From Janthinobacterium lividum (GTDB lineage Bacteria; Pseudomonadota; Gammaproteobacteria; Steroidobacterales; Steroidobacteraceae), in assembly GCA_943327025.2 (NCBI GenBank), contig CALPVO020000004.1:1-19037 (forward strand): a stretch of DNA of 19,037 bases, given 5' to 3'. Shown piece by piece: positions 1 to 7,301 of this stretch. The stretch's first letter is position 1. Every line of letters begins with the position of its first letter. The notes below the pieces were generated by a model, which worked only from the letters and a program-made list of their open reading frames with translations, had not been told where the DNA came from and ran no database searches. Made by a program: the position numbers and the translations under genes.

Positions 1-1
1 G

Positions 2-952
2 CATGTAGGCGCCAACCTCGTGCGCGCGCTGCTGGCTCGTGGCGACCAAGTGCGTGTCTTGGTCCATGCCGATACCCGCGGCATTGCGGGCCTGCCGGTC
101 GAGCATTGCCATGGCAGCGTAACTGACCCGGGTGACGTGTTGCGCCTGGTTCAGGGCGTGGAGCGCGTTTACCACCTCGCTGCCAAGGTCTCCATCGACC
201 CGCGCGAGCGCGCTGAACTGCACCGCGTGAACGTCGGGGGTACGCAGTGTGTGGTGGACGCTTGTCGCGCGGCGGGCGTGGCCCGACTGGTGCACGTCAG
301 CTCCATCCACGCCCTGGCCTCGCATCCGCGCCATGAGCCCATCACCGAAGACCGTGAATTGGCCACCGGACGTGACCTGCCCGGCTACGACGCTTCGAAA
401 GTGGCTGCAGAGCGCGTGGTACAGGCGGCGGTCGCGTCAGGGCTCGATGCCGTCTTTCTGAACCCTACGGCCATCCTCGGTCCTTACGACCACCGTCCTT
501 CCCATTTGGGCGAGGTGCTGCTCGACCTTTATCACCAACGTCTACCGGGTCTCGTGGCGGGCGGCTTCGATTGGGTGGATGTGCGCGATGTGGTCGCGGG
601 CATGCTTGCTGCTGCGGACCACGCGCCTGCGGGCAGTCGCTATTTGCTCGGCGGGCAGCGCGCCACGGTGGCCGAACTGGCTAGCGTGGTGGCGCAGGTG
701 ACCGGGCGACCTGCTCCCAGACTGGTAACACCCATGTGGCTTGCGCGGGCGGTGGCGCCGGGTGCGGAGTGGGCTGCGCGCCTCGCAGGCCGACGTCCGC
801 TGTTTACCTCGGAATCGCTCTACGCACTGCGCAACCATCTGGACATCAGTTTTGCGCGGGCCCGCCAGGAGCTGGGCTATGAGCCGCGTTCGCTGGCGAT
901 CACGGTGCGTGATACCTTCGCGTGGTTCCGTGAAGCGGGGATGCTCGAATGA
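2..952 (+). CDS. NAD(P)-dependent epimerase/dehydratase (extended SDR), 5' end outside the window
   Basis: Extended short-chain dehydrogenase/reductase acting on a sugar nucleotide, steroid-like or flavonol-like substrate. The frame is open from the first bases and already reads HVGANLVRALLARGD, which is the tail of the Rossmann GxxGxxG loop, so only about ten N-terminal residues are missing and the GTG at 20 is internal. Further signs are VYHLAAKVS (dinucleotide binding), LVHVSSIHAL (catalytic Ser strand) and the YDASK catalytic Tyr-x-x-x-Lys, followed by NPTAILGP and a WVDVRDVV stretch typical of dihydroflavonol-reductase/3-beta-HSD-like members. The stop overlaps the next start as ATGA, so the two are probably translationally coupled. 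Coupling to a 5-alpha-reductase homologue makes a steroid or isoprenoid ketone/alcohol substrate plausible, but this is inference; a sugar epimerase role is not excluded. Confidence 0.85.
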   Translation, partial: HVGANLVRALLARGDQVRVLVHADTRGIAGLPVEHCHGSVTDPGDVLRLVQGVERVYHLAAKVSIDPRERAELHRVNVGGTQCVVDACRAAGVARLVHVSSIHALASHPRHEPITEDRELATGRDLPGYDASKVAAERVVQAAVASGLDAVFLNPTAILGPYDHRPSHLGEVLLDLYHQRLPGLVAGGFDWVDVRDVVAGMLAAADHAPAGSRYLLGGQRATVAELASVVAQVTGRPAPRLVTPMWLARAVAPGAEWAARLAGRRPLFTSESLYALRNHLDISFARARQELGYEPRSLAITVRDTFAWFREAGMLE

Positions 953-1710
953 TGACCGAACAAGCCTTGTTTGCCGCGCTCATGCCGCTGTGGATCGGCA
1001 TTGCGCTTGTCACTTTCCTGTCTTTGTTCTTCATCACCGCGCCGTATGGTCGGCATGGCCGTAGCGGCTGGGGCCCGCTCATTCCGAGCTGGGCGGGCTG
1101 GATGTTGATGGAAGCCCCATCGCTCATCGTCATGGTGGTGTGCTTTGCCTTGCAGTCGCCGGAAATGCCTGGCGGTTGGGTGTTCCTCGGTCTCTGGACC
1201 GCGCATTACCTGAACCGCACCTTCGTCTACCCGCTGCGCAATCCTGGCCGTGCCAAGCCCATGCCGTTGTCCATCTGCGGCTTGGCCATCTTCTTCAATC
1301 TCGTGAACGCCTACCTGAACGGGCGGAGCCTCACGCTCTTCGGGCCGCAGTACGACTGGAGTTGGTTCAGTGAACCGATGACCCTGCTGGGGCTGGGTTT
1401 GTGGACTTTGGGCGTTGGCATCAATCTGCAGTCCGACCAAATCTTGTTTGGCCTGCGCCGCCCCGGTGAGACCGGCTACCGCATTCCCCAAGGCGGCCTT
1501 TACCGCTATGTGTCTTGCCCGAACTATCTCGGCGAGCTTATCGAGTGGACCGGCTTTGCACTCGCGGTGGCCTCGCCGGCCGCGTGGACTTTCGTGGTGT
1601 GGACTGCCGCCAATCTGGTGCCGCGGGCCGTGGCCCACCATCGCTGGTATCGCGAACGTTTTGCCGACTACCCTGCCGAGCGCAAGGCGCTCGTCCCTTT
1701 TCTGCTGTGA
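949..1710 (+). CDS. Steroid 5-alpha-reductase (SRD5A) family membrane protein
   Basis: Integral membrane NADPH-dependent enone reductase family (3-oxo-5-alpha-steroid 4-dehydrogenase). The 253-residue length is close to the animal enzymes (about 255-260). Family motifs run through the whole protein: APYGRHGRSGWGP near residue 31, MEAPSL with Glu55, HYLNRTFVYPL with Tyr87, GINLQSD near 157-163, GETGYRIPQGGLYRYVS near 173-189, NYLGELIEW near 192-200, AHHRWY near 229 and the C-terminal DYPAERKALVPFLL. Glu55 and Tyr87 occupy the positions of the catalytic Glu57/Tyr91 of human SRD5A2, by motif comparison from memory. Several hydrophobic segments fit a seven-helix fold. ATG at 949 overlaps the upstream TGA; a second ATG at 952 is equally possible. 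The native substrate in a bacterium is unknown. Confidence 0.9.
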   Translation: MMTEQALFAALMPLWIGIALVTFLSLFFITAPYGRHGRSGWGPLIPSWAGWMLMEAPSLIVMVVCFALQSPEMPGGWVFLGLWTAHYLNRTFVYPLRNPGRAKPMPLSICGLAIFFNLVNAYLNGRSLTLFGPQYDWSWFSEPMTLLGLGLWTLGVGINLQSDQILFGLRRPGETGYRIPQGGLYRYVSCPNYLGELIEWTGFALAVASPAAWTFVVWTAANLVPRAVAHHRWYRERFADYPAERKALVPFLL

Positions 1711-1721
1711 GGCCACCTGCC

Positions 1722-3266
1722 ATGCCTACCCCGCAACATTCCTCTGTGCTTGCCGCGGCTATTGCCGTAGGCCTCGCCTTGTCTTCGGTTACGGCCGCGG
1801 CTGATGTGCTGCTACAGCACGTGCAGGTTTACGACGGCACGGGGGCGGCCCCCTACGCCGCTGACGTACGGGTCCGTGGTACGAAGATTGTGGCGGTAGC
1901 GCCGCAACTGACGCCGGAGCCGGGCGAAACGGTTAGCGATCAGCGTGGCCTCGCGCTGGCTCCCGGCTTCATCGATGTGCATTCGCATGCGGATTCCGGC
2001 TTGCTGGACGATCTCGATGCGGCCACGGTTTCGCGCCAAGGCATCACCACGGTAGTGGTCGGGCAGGATGGTGAGTCGGTGTTCCCTTTAGGGAAGTATC
2101 GCGCCCAGTTGCAGGCCACGCCGCCAGCCATCAACGTGGCCAGCTTCGCCGGCCATGCCACGCTGCGCATGCAGGTGATGGGTAAGGACCTTTACCGCGC
2201 CTCTACCTCCGCCGAACAAGTACGCATGGAAGCCTTGCTTCAGCAAGAAATGCTAGACGGCGCGTTTGGCCTTTCTACGGGGCTTGAATACGAACAAGGA
2301 CACTTCGCTACCACGGAAGAAGTGATTGGCTTGTCGAAGGTGGCTGCTGCCAGCCACGGCACTTACCTCAGCCATGTACGCGATGAGTCGAGCAAGGTGT
2401 TCGACTCCTACGATGAAGTGCTACGCATTGGCCGCGAGGCGAAACTTCCTGTTGGCATTACGCATATTAAGATGGGGGCCACGTCGGTCTGGCACCAAGC
2501 GGCGAAGCGCATGCCGGCGTACTTCGAACAAGCCAAGCGTGAAGGTGTGAAGTTGACGCCGGACGTGTACCCCTACACTTACTGGCATTCCACTATTCGC
2601 GTGCTGGTTCCCGACCGCGACTTCTTCAATGCCGAAAAAGTAGCGAAAGCGCTGGAAGAGAACGGCGGTGCTGCTGCCATTCGTTTTGCCAGCTATGTCC
2701 CCGACCCGACACTCGCCGGCAAGACGCTGGCAGAGATGGCTGCGCATTGGGGCGTTTCGCCCGTTGCAGCCTACATGCGTACCATCCGCGAGACGGAAGC
2801 CCAGCTGGAAACCGGTAAATCGATGGAAGACATCATCGGCACTTCGATGAGCGAAGACGATGTGAGCTGGTTCGTGGCGCACCCGGAGATTGCTTTCTGC
2901 AGCGACGGTGCCTTGCACGGTTCGCATCCGCGCGGCGCTGGCGCGTTCCCGCGCATCCTTGGCCACTATGTGCGCGAAGCCAAGGTGCTGCCGTTGCCGG
3001 AGGCGATTCGCAAGATGACCAGCCTGCCGGCTTCACGCTTGGGCCTTGCGGACCGCGGACGCATCGCTCCGGGGTTCGTGGCAGACCTCGTGCTGTTCGA
3101 CCCGGCAACCGTTATTGACCAGTCCACTATCCAGCACCCCGAAGCCCCGCCACTGGGCATTCCCGCGGTGATGGTGTCGGGCGAGTGGGTTATTCGCGAT
3201 GGTGCGGTGACAGGCAAGCGCCCTGGTAAGGCACTGCAAGGCCCGGGCTACCGCGCAGCGCGCTGA
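1722..3266 (+). CDS. Exported N-acyl-D-amino-acid deacylase (D-aminoacylase) family amidohydrolase
   Basis: Metal-dependent amidohydrolase that removes the acyl group from N-acyl-D-amino acids or a related amide, probably in the periplasm. The 514-residue product starts with a Sec-type signal (hydrophobic residues 8-23, cleavage likely after the TAAA near 27). Metal and catalytic motifs are DVHSHAD (His87, His89), LSHVRDES (His218), GITHIKMG (His248), and CSDGALHGSHPRGAGAFPR with catalytic Asp395. The usual GNCG motif, whose Cys ligates metal in studied D-aminoacylases, reads GQDG here (Asp116), so this belongs to a variant subgroup and its substrate should not be taken from the name. The ATG at 1722 lies 11 bp after the preceding stop; longer upstream reading is excluded because it overlaps the 5-alpha-reductase gene and lacks a signal peptide. 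Confidence 0.88.
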   Translation: MPTPQHSSVLAAAIAVGLALSSVTAAADVLLQHVQVYDGTGAAPYAADVRVRGTKIVAVAPQLTPEPGETVSDQRGLALAPGFIDVHSHADSGLLDDLDAATVSRQGITTVVVGQDGESVFPLGKYRAQLQATPPAINVASFAGHATLRMQVMGKDLYRASTSAEQVRMEALLQQEMLDGAFGLSTGLEYEQGHFATTEEVIGLSKVAAASHGTYLSHVRDESSKVFDSYDEVLRIGREAKLPVGITHIKMGATSVWHQAAKRMPAYFEQAKREGVKLTPDVYPYTYWHSTIRVLVPDRDFFNAEKVAKALEENGGAAAIRFASYVPDPTLAGKTLAEMAAHWGVSPVAAYMRTIRETEAQLETGKSMEDIIGTSMSEDDVSWFVAHPEIAFCSDGALHGSHPRGAGAFPRILGHYVREAKVLPLPEAIRKMTSLPASRLGLADRGRIAPGFVADLVLFDPATVIDQSTIQHPEAPPLGIPAVMVSGEWVIRDGAVTGKRPGKALQGPGYRAAR

Positions 3267-4033
3267 AGGCGGCGCATACGAACACGGTGTATTGCCGTGT
3301 TCGTGGTCCACGTTGCCCGTGTGGTTTCCAGAAGGCCAGGCGCCAGAGAATAGCCGCCCCTTTGTTCCAGCCAGTGGAGCACCTCTGCCATGTTCCACAG
3401 CAAGGTACTGCCGGCGTGGGTGGGCGCAGGAAAACTCGTGGGGTGGTTGAGCATCAGCTTGCGCAGGTTCTGTCGGCTAACCTCGACCAACTCTGCGACA
3501 TCGCTTAAGCCGCCGAGATCGGGCGCCGCCTCAGTGAGTTCGGCTTCTGGCAGGGCGCTCAACACTTGGGCGGAAGCCTCCGCTACGGCCTCCAGGGCGC
3601 TTGTGGCTTCCCGGCAAAAAGCCAACGCAACATGGCCGGGATTGCCAAGGCCGACAGAGGTATCGTCGCAACCCGCCTCGAAGAGGCGGTCGAGGTCCGC
3701 ATCGTTGAGTTCGGCGGTATGGCCAAGCCGGAAGTGCAGGGTGAATTGGTATTCCATGATGGCCTCGGTGTCGCGCGGCGCGTCGTCCTCGATGGATTGA
3801 CCGAAACTGCAGTTCAAGACCACCCGGCGCAGGAATCGCGAATGCCCACCTGGGTTCCGCGGAGTGCTCCAAACGCTGGTGATGCAAAACGCACCGCAGC
3901 GACAACTGTCACTTCGCGAAGGGCAGTACATACGCCCCCAAGCATGGCTGCCGCCGGGCACTACTCGCCAGCCGTTTCGTTCAGCGAATTGCAGAACGTT
4001 TTCGATTTCCTTGTCGGGATGTCGACGACGCAT
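3248..4033 (-). CDS. HicA-like Cys-rich domain fused to a helix-turn-helix protein; putative toxin-antitoxin fusion
   Basis: A single 261-residue frame contains two modules. Residues 1-75 resemble a HicA-type small basic toxin: GWRVVPGGSHAWGRMYC has the Gly-Ser-His typical of HicA catalysis (His30), followed by a C-x6-C-x-C-x3-C cluster (Cys37, 44, 46, 50) that could bind zinc, then WSTPRNPGGH. After a linker, residue 93 is a Met that starts a second module ending in a helix-turn-helix: LSDVAELVEVSRQNLRKLM, plus a W-containing wing. That Met (ATG at 3757-3755) has its own GAGG five bases upstream, so a separate 169-residue antitoxin-like protein may also be made. From memory, homologues are usually two adjacent genes. 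Start 4033 is preferred over ATG 4063 because the latter lies inside the promoter. The 3' end overlaps the convergent deacylase gene by 19 bp. The toxin-antitoxin role is inferred, not shown. Confidence 0.7.
   Translation of the reverse strand: MRRRHPDKEIENVLQFAERNGWRVVPGGSHAWGRMYCPSRSDSCRCGAFCITSVWSTPRNPGGHSRFLRRVVLNCSFGQSIEDDAPRDTEAIMEYQFTLHFRLGHTAELNDADLDRLFEAGCDDTSVGLGNPGHVALAFCREATSALEAVAEASAQVLSALPEAELTEAAPDLGGLSDVAELVEVSRQNLRKLMLNHPTSFPAPTHAGSTLLWNMAEVLHWLEQRGGYSLAPGLLETTRATWTTNTAIHRVRMRRLQRAAR
3278..3304. repeat. Perfect 10-bp inverted repeat at the convergent gene ends
   Basis: ACGAACACGG and CCGTGTTCGT flank a 7-base loop, 12 bases past the deacylase stop. It could act as a transcription stop or 3' RNA-stabilising hairpin for the deacylase transcript, although no U-tract follows on either strand. 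It lies inside the last codons of the opposite-strand helix-turn-helix frame. Confidence 0.5.
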
Positions 4034-4047
4034 GGTCCTTTCCTTGG

Positions 4048-4076
4048 ATATTAAGCAGATCAATACTAGTTGTCAA
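4048..4076 (-). promoter_or_regulatory. Near-consensus sigma-70 promoter of the HicA-like/HTH gene
   Basis: Reading leftward, TTGACA (4076-4071, perfect -35) is followed by a 17-bp spacer and TAATAT (4053-4048, five of six to the -10 consensus). The expected start is about 4041, giving a leader of only about 8 bases (AAAGGACC) before ATG 4033. This fixes the start codon, because the upstream ATG at 4063 would not be transcribed. Confidence 0.75.
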
Positions 4077-4083
4077 AAGACAA
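4070..4083. promoter_or_regulatory. Palindromic operator candidate over the -35 box
   Basis: TTGTC-AAAA-GACAA is a perfect 5-bp inverted repeat that contains the whole -35 hexamer of the promoter at 4048-4076. A dimeric repressor bound here would block RNA polymerase. The helix-turn-helix part of the downstream protein is the obvious candidate, as in autoregulated toxin-antitoxin operons. The rest of the gap, 4084-4209, holds only short imperfect hairpins and no gene that I recognise. Confidence 0.5.
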
Positions 4084-4209
4084 TTGAAAGCGGGCGCACG
4101 CACGAGCCTTCCATGGCTCCCGGGTGTAGTAAAGAATAGCTCGAGCGGCAGGCGACGCACGTTCGCATAAAGGGTGCGTTTCAAGGAAAACGCGCAGAAA
4201 TATTCGCGC

Positions 4210-4239
4210 AAAAAAAAGCCCCGCGGAAGCGGGGCTTTT
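4210..4239 (-). terminator. Rho-independent terminator of the pnt operon
   Basis: Stem AAAAGCCCCGC / GCGGGGCTTTT with a GGAA loop (4214-4239), followed leftward by eight T residues (4217-4210). It begins 22 bp after the pntB stop codon. The four T residues on the other side make it weakly bidirectional. Confidence 0.93.
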
Positions 4240-4260
4240 CGTTGCGCCTTCGCGCGAGCC

Positions 4261-5682
4261 TCAGTCTACCGACTTGATGGCGGCGATGAGCTCCGCGGCA
4301 GCCTTCTGGCCGTCGCCGTACAACAGGCGGGTGTTGTCCAAGTAAAACAGCGCGTTCTCAATGCCTGAGAAGCCCTGGCCTTGGCCACGCTTGATGACGA
4401 TGCAGGTCTTGGCCTTGTCGGCATTCAAGATGGGCATGCCATAGATAGGGCTGCTCTTGTCGTTGCGGGCGACGGGGTTCACCACGTCGTTCGCTCCGAT
4501 GATGAGCGCCACATCCGCCGTCTCGAACTCGGCATTGATTTCCTCGAGGTCCGCGATGATGTCGTACGGCACGCCGGCTTCTGCCAACAGGACGTTCATA
4601 TGGCCCGGCATACGGCCTGCCACCGGATGGATGGCAAACTTCACCGTCACGCCGCGGTCCATGAGCAGTTGCGTCATCTCCCACACTTTGTGCTGGGCCT
4701 GTGCCACCGCCATGCCGTAACCCGGCACGATGATGACTTTCTGTGCGAACGCCATGGCCACGCCGGCGTCGCTGGCGTCGATGGGCTTCTGCGAACCCGT
4801 GACGGGGCCGGTGGCTGCGCCGGCGGTGTCACCAAAGCCCGAGAACAGCACGTTGCCGAGGCTGCGGTTCATGGCCTTCGCCATCAACTGCGTCAGCAAA
4901 GAACCGGCCGAGCCCACCACCGTGCCGGCGATGATCATGGCGGTGTTCTGCGTGACGAAGCCTTCGAACGCGACTGCCAAACCGGTGAGGGCGTTGTACA
5001 GCGAGATGACGACCGGCATGTCCGCGCCGCCGATGGGCAGGGTCATGGTGAGGCCGAGCAACAGCGACAGGACGAAGAACAGGGTGACTGCTTCCGTGCT
5101 GGTATTGGTGCCGGTAGCGATGAGGCCACCGACCACCAAGGCGCCAGCGAGGATGAGCATGTTCACGAACTGCTGCCCACCGAAGCGGTAGCTCTTCTTG
5201 ATGAGCCCCTGCAGCTTGCCGAAGGCAATGCCCGAGCCGGAGAACGAAACGCCACCGATGAGGCCACCCAGCACGGCGAGCGTGCCAGCAACCAAGGTGT
5301 GTTCTTCGCCCTTGTAGAGCTCCACCGCAGCAATGGCAGCGGCTGCGCCGCCACCCATGCCGTTGTAGAGCGCAATCATCTGCGGCATGTCGGTCATGGC
5401 CACGCGCTGCCCGCTCACCCAGGCAATGCCACCGCCGATGGCGATAGCAACCACGACGAGCACCATGTTCGTGCTGAGGTGCGGGGAGAGTTCGGCGCCA
5501 AGCGAGGGCACGAGGAAGGTGACCAGGGTGGCGATGAGCATGCCGCCACCAGCCCACACAATGCCGCTACGCGCCGTGACGGGCGAGGCCATGCGCTTCA
5601 GGCCCATGATGAACAGGAACGCAGTAGCGAAGTACGCAATATCGATAAGCCACTTGGTGGCCACAGGATTGAGGAAGGACAT
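4261..5682 (-). CDS. pntB: NAD(P) transhydrogenase, beta subunit
   Basis: Beta subunit of the proton-translocating transhydrogenase of the inner membrane, which uses the proton gradient to pass hydride from NADH to NADP+ and so supplies NADPH. The 473-residue length is normal. Residues about 10-275 form the membrane domain with many hydrophobic helices, including QMIALYNGMGGGAAA near 101-115. The C-terminal domain III holds the NADP(H)-binding GYGMAVAQAQ (321-330), GHMNVLLAEAGVPYD, and ALIIGANDVVNPVARND followed by the IVIKRGQGQGFSGIEN region. The start overlaps the pntAB stop by one base (TAATG), with a G-rich Shine-Dalgarno about 8 bases upstream. Last gene of a three-gene operon that ends in a strong terminator. 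Confidence 0.97.
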   Translation of the reverse strand: MSFLNPVATKWLIDIAYFATAFLFIMGLKRMASPVTARSGIVWAGGGMLIATLVTFLVPSLGAELSPHLSTNMVLVVVAIAIGGGIAWVSGQRVAMTDMPQMIALYNGMGGGAAAAIAAVELYKGEEHTLVAGTLAVLGGLIGGVSFSGSGIAFGKLQGLIKKSYRFGGQQFVNMLILAGALVVGGLIATGTNTSTEAVTLFFVLSLLLGLTMTLPIGGADMPVVISLYNALTGLAVAFEGFVTQNTAMIIAGTVVGSAGSLLTQLMAKAMNRSLGNVLFSGFGDTAGAATGPVTGSQKPIDASDAGVAMAFAQKVIIVPGYGMAVAQAQHKVWEMTQLLMDRGVTVKFAIHPVAGRMPGHMNVLLAEAGVPYDIIADLEEINAEFETADVALIIGANDVVNPVARNDKSSPIYGMPILNADKAKTCIVIKRGQGQGFSGIENALFYLDNTRLLYGDGQKAAAELIAAIKSVD

Positions 5683-5990
5683 TAGTGATGCCCCCCACTC
5701 TTGGGCTTGCTGCCGCTGGACTTGAACATCTCCAGCATGCGCGCGGTGACTACGTAGCCACCCATGGCATTGCCAGCGCCGAGCAGCACGCCGATGAAGC
5801 CTATAGCCTGTTCGAGCGGCGTATCCGCTTTGAACAGCGCGATCATGGCACCGACGACCACGATGCCGTGGACGAAGTTGCTACCCGACATGAGTGGGGT
5901 GTGCAGGATGGCCGGTACGCGACCGATGACCTCATAGCCGGTGAAACCGGCCAGCAGGAAGATATACAGAGCAATGATGCCGTCAATCAT
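5682..5990 (-). CDS. pntAB: NAD(P) transhydrogenase, alpha subunit part 2 (membrane segment)
   Basis: Small 102-residue membrane protein equal to the C-terminal transmembrane part of E. coli PntA, here a separate gene as in Rhodospirillum-type transhydrogenases. Three to four hydrophobic segments are visible (ALYIFLLAGFTGYEVIG, FVHGIVVVGAMIAL, AIGFIGVLLGAGNAMGGY). It completes the proton channel together with PntB. Start ATG 5990 is chosen over the in-frame ATG at 6047 because a GGAGG sits 7 bases upstream, the longer start would overlap pntAA, and its extra residues are not hydrophobic. The C-terminus is Lys/Gly/His-rich (KPKSGGHH). Confidence 0.95.
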   Translation of the reverse strand: MIDGIIALYIFLLAGFTGYEVIGRVPAILHTPLMSGSNFVHGIVVVGAMIALFKADTPLEQAIGFIGVLLGAGNAMGGYVVTARMLEMFKSSGSKPKSGGHH

Positions 5991-6006
5991 GGGAATGCCT
6001 CCGTGT

Positions 6007-7131
6007 TCAGCCGACGGCCTTGGCCGTGGGTTCGTGCTTGATAACACCGCCGTGCGTTACGACACTGCCGGCAAAGACTTCGTCGGTGAAGTCGATGGCT
6101 AGTTCACCACCTTTGGCGATCGCGGGTGTCAGGAAGTTCAGCAGGTTACGCGAGTACATCTCGCTGGCGTGGTAGGCCAGGCTCGAAGCCAAGTTCACCG
6201 GCCCGATGATGCGGACGCCACCGTGCTCGACCGTTTCACCGGCCTTGCACAGTTCGCAGTTGCCACCGTTTTCCGCGAGGATATCGACGATGACTGCGCC
6301 GTGCTTCATGCGCTCCACCGCTGCTTTCGAAACGATGCGCGGGGCAGGGCGCCCCGGTACACCGGCGGTGCAGATGACGGCATCGGCAGCGGCGATACGG
6401 CTGTCCAGCACTTCCTGCTGCTTGGCCTTTTCTTCCGCCGTGAGTTCGCGGGCATAGCCACCAGCGCCGTCGGCGCTGATGCCGGTTTCCACGAACTTGG
6501 CGCCGAGGCTCTTCACCTGCTCGCGGGTGGCGCTGCGCACGTCATAGGCCTCTACTACGGCGCCGAGGCGCTTGGCGGTAGCGATGGCCTGCAGGCCCGC
6601 GACACCCACGCCGATGACCAGCACAGTAGCCGGGCGGATGGTGCCCGCGGCGGTGGTGAGCATGGGTAGGAACTTGTCGAGTGCGTTGGCGGCGATGAGC
6701 ACAGCCTTGTAGCCGGCGACTGCTGCTTGTGAGGACAGCGCGTCCATCGACTGGGCCCGCGAGATGCGCGGAATGAGTTCCACCGCAAAACCCGTCTTGC
6801 CGCCATCGCGCAGAGCGCGAACCAAATCATGCTGCAGGTGGGGCGACAGATAGCCGGCGACGACTGCGCCGGCCTTCAGCGCGGCTACCGTGCCCGGCGC
6901 TGGCGGCTGTACTGCCAGAAAAACGTCGGCCTGCGCCAGCACGGCGGCGGCACTGTCGACGAATTCCACGTTCTTGTAGGCACTGTCCGGGAAGGCAGCG
7001 GCGGTGCCGGCTCCCTTTTCCATGACCAGCCTGGCGCCGAGTGCGGCGAACTTGGTGGCTACTTCCGGCACCAACGCCACGCGGCGTTCGCCAGCGGCGG
7101 TTTCCCGCACTACCCCGATTGTGATGGGCAT
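6007..7131 (-). CDS. pntAA: NAD(P) transhydrogenase, alpha subunit part 1 (NAD-binding)
   Basis: Soluble NAD(H)-binding domain I of the transhydrogenase, 374 residues, at the cytoplasmic face of the inner membrane. It begins IGVVRETAAGERRVAL, the alanine dehydrogenase/PntA N-terminal signature. It has RISRAQSMDALSSQAAVAGY near 122-141, a Rossmann loop VLVIGVGVAGLQ near 170-181 and the C-terminal GPVNLASSLAYHASEMYSRN. Start ATG 7131 has a GGGGAG six bases upstream; a longer frame to 7314 exists but precedes the family start and has no ribosome site. First gene of pntAA-pntAB-pntB, with 16 bp to the next gene. Confidence 0.96.
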   Translation of the reverse strand: MPITIGVVRETAAGERRVALVPEVATKFAALGARLVMEKGAGTAAAFPDSAYKNVEFVDSAAAVLAQADVFLAVQPPAPGTVAALKAGAVVAGYLSPHLQHDLVRALRDGGKTGFAVELIPRISRAQSMDALSSQAAVAGYKAVLIAANALDKFLPMLTTAAGTIRPATVLVIGVGVAGLQAIATAKRLGAVVEAYDVRSATREQVKSLGAKFVETGISADGAGGYARELTAEEKAKQQEVLDSRIAAADAVICTAGVPGRPAPRIVSKAAVERMKHGAVIVDILAENGGNCELCKAGETVEHGGVRIIGPVNLASSLAYHASEMYSRNLLNFLTPAIAKGGELAIDFTDEVFAGSVVTHGGVIKHEPTAKAVG

Positions 7132-7147
7132 CGCTTCTCCCCCTCGT

Positions 7148-7258
7148 GCCCCTTGTTGGGGCGTGTCCTGATAACCCCGATGGTGTCCCAGATGTGTATG
7201 CAGTGCAACATGAGGATTGTCGCGGGGCCGCGACTTGGCCCCACGGGCGGGTTCGCCC
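7148..7258 (-). other. pntAA upstream region with three perfect hairpins
   Basis: The 206-bp gap between divergent pntAA and the HNH gene contains GCCCC-N5-GGGGC (7148-7162), TCGCGG-GG-CCGCGA (7220-7233) and GGGCG-GGTT-CGCCC (7245-7258). The first lies directly upstream of the pntAA Shine-Dalgarno and would fold in its leader. I see no convincing sigma-70 promoter for pntAA here and do not recognise a riboswitch class. Confidence 0.35.
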
Positions 7259-7301
7259 ACTCCCCTTGTCGCGATGTTGTGGCCGTCTGTCCTCGCCCCG
7301 A

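Noticed and set aside
3390..4054. + strand frames opposite the HicA-like/HTH gene
   Set aside because: Compositionally antisense to the conserved Cys cluster and HTH. The promoter and ribosome sites point to the - strand.
4104..4179. Short hairpins GAGCC/GGCTC and ACGCAC/GTGCGT in the gap before the HTH promoter
   Set aside because: Stems of 5-6 bp, no T-tract, no promoter pair around them; not enough to call an RNA.
4381..5685. Long + strand open frame (over 400 codons) opposite pntB
   Set aside because: It mirrors pntB codons in a GC-rich genome. The translation is His/Asp/Glu-rich low-complexity sequence with no family motif, while pntB is complete on the other strand.
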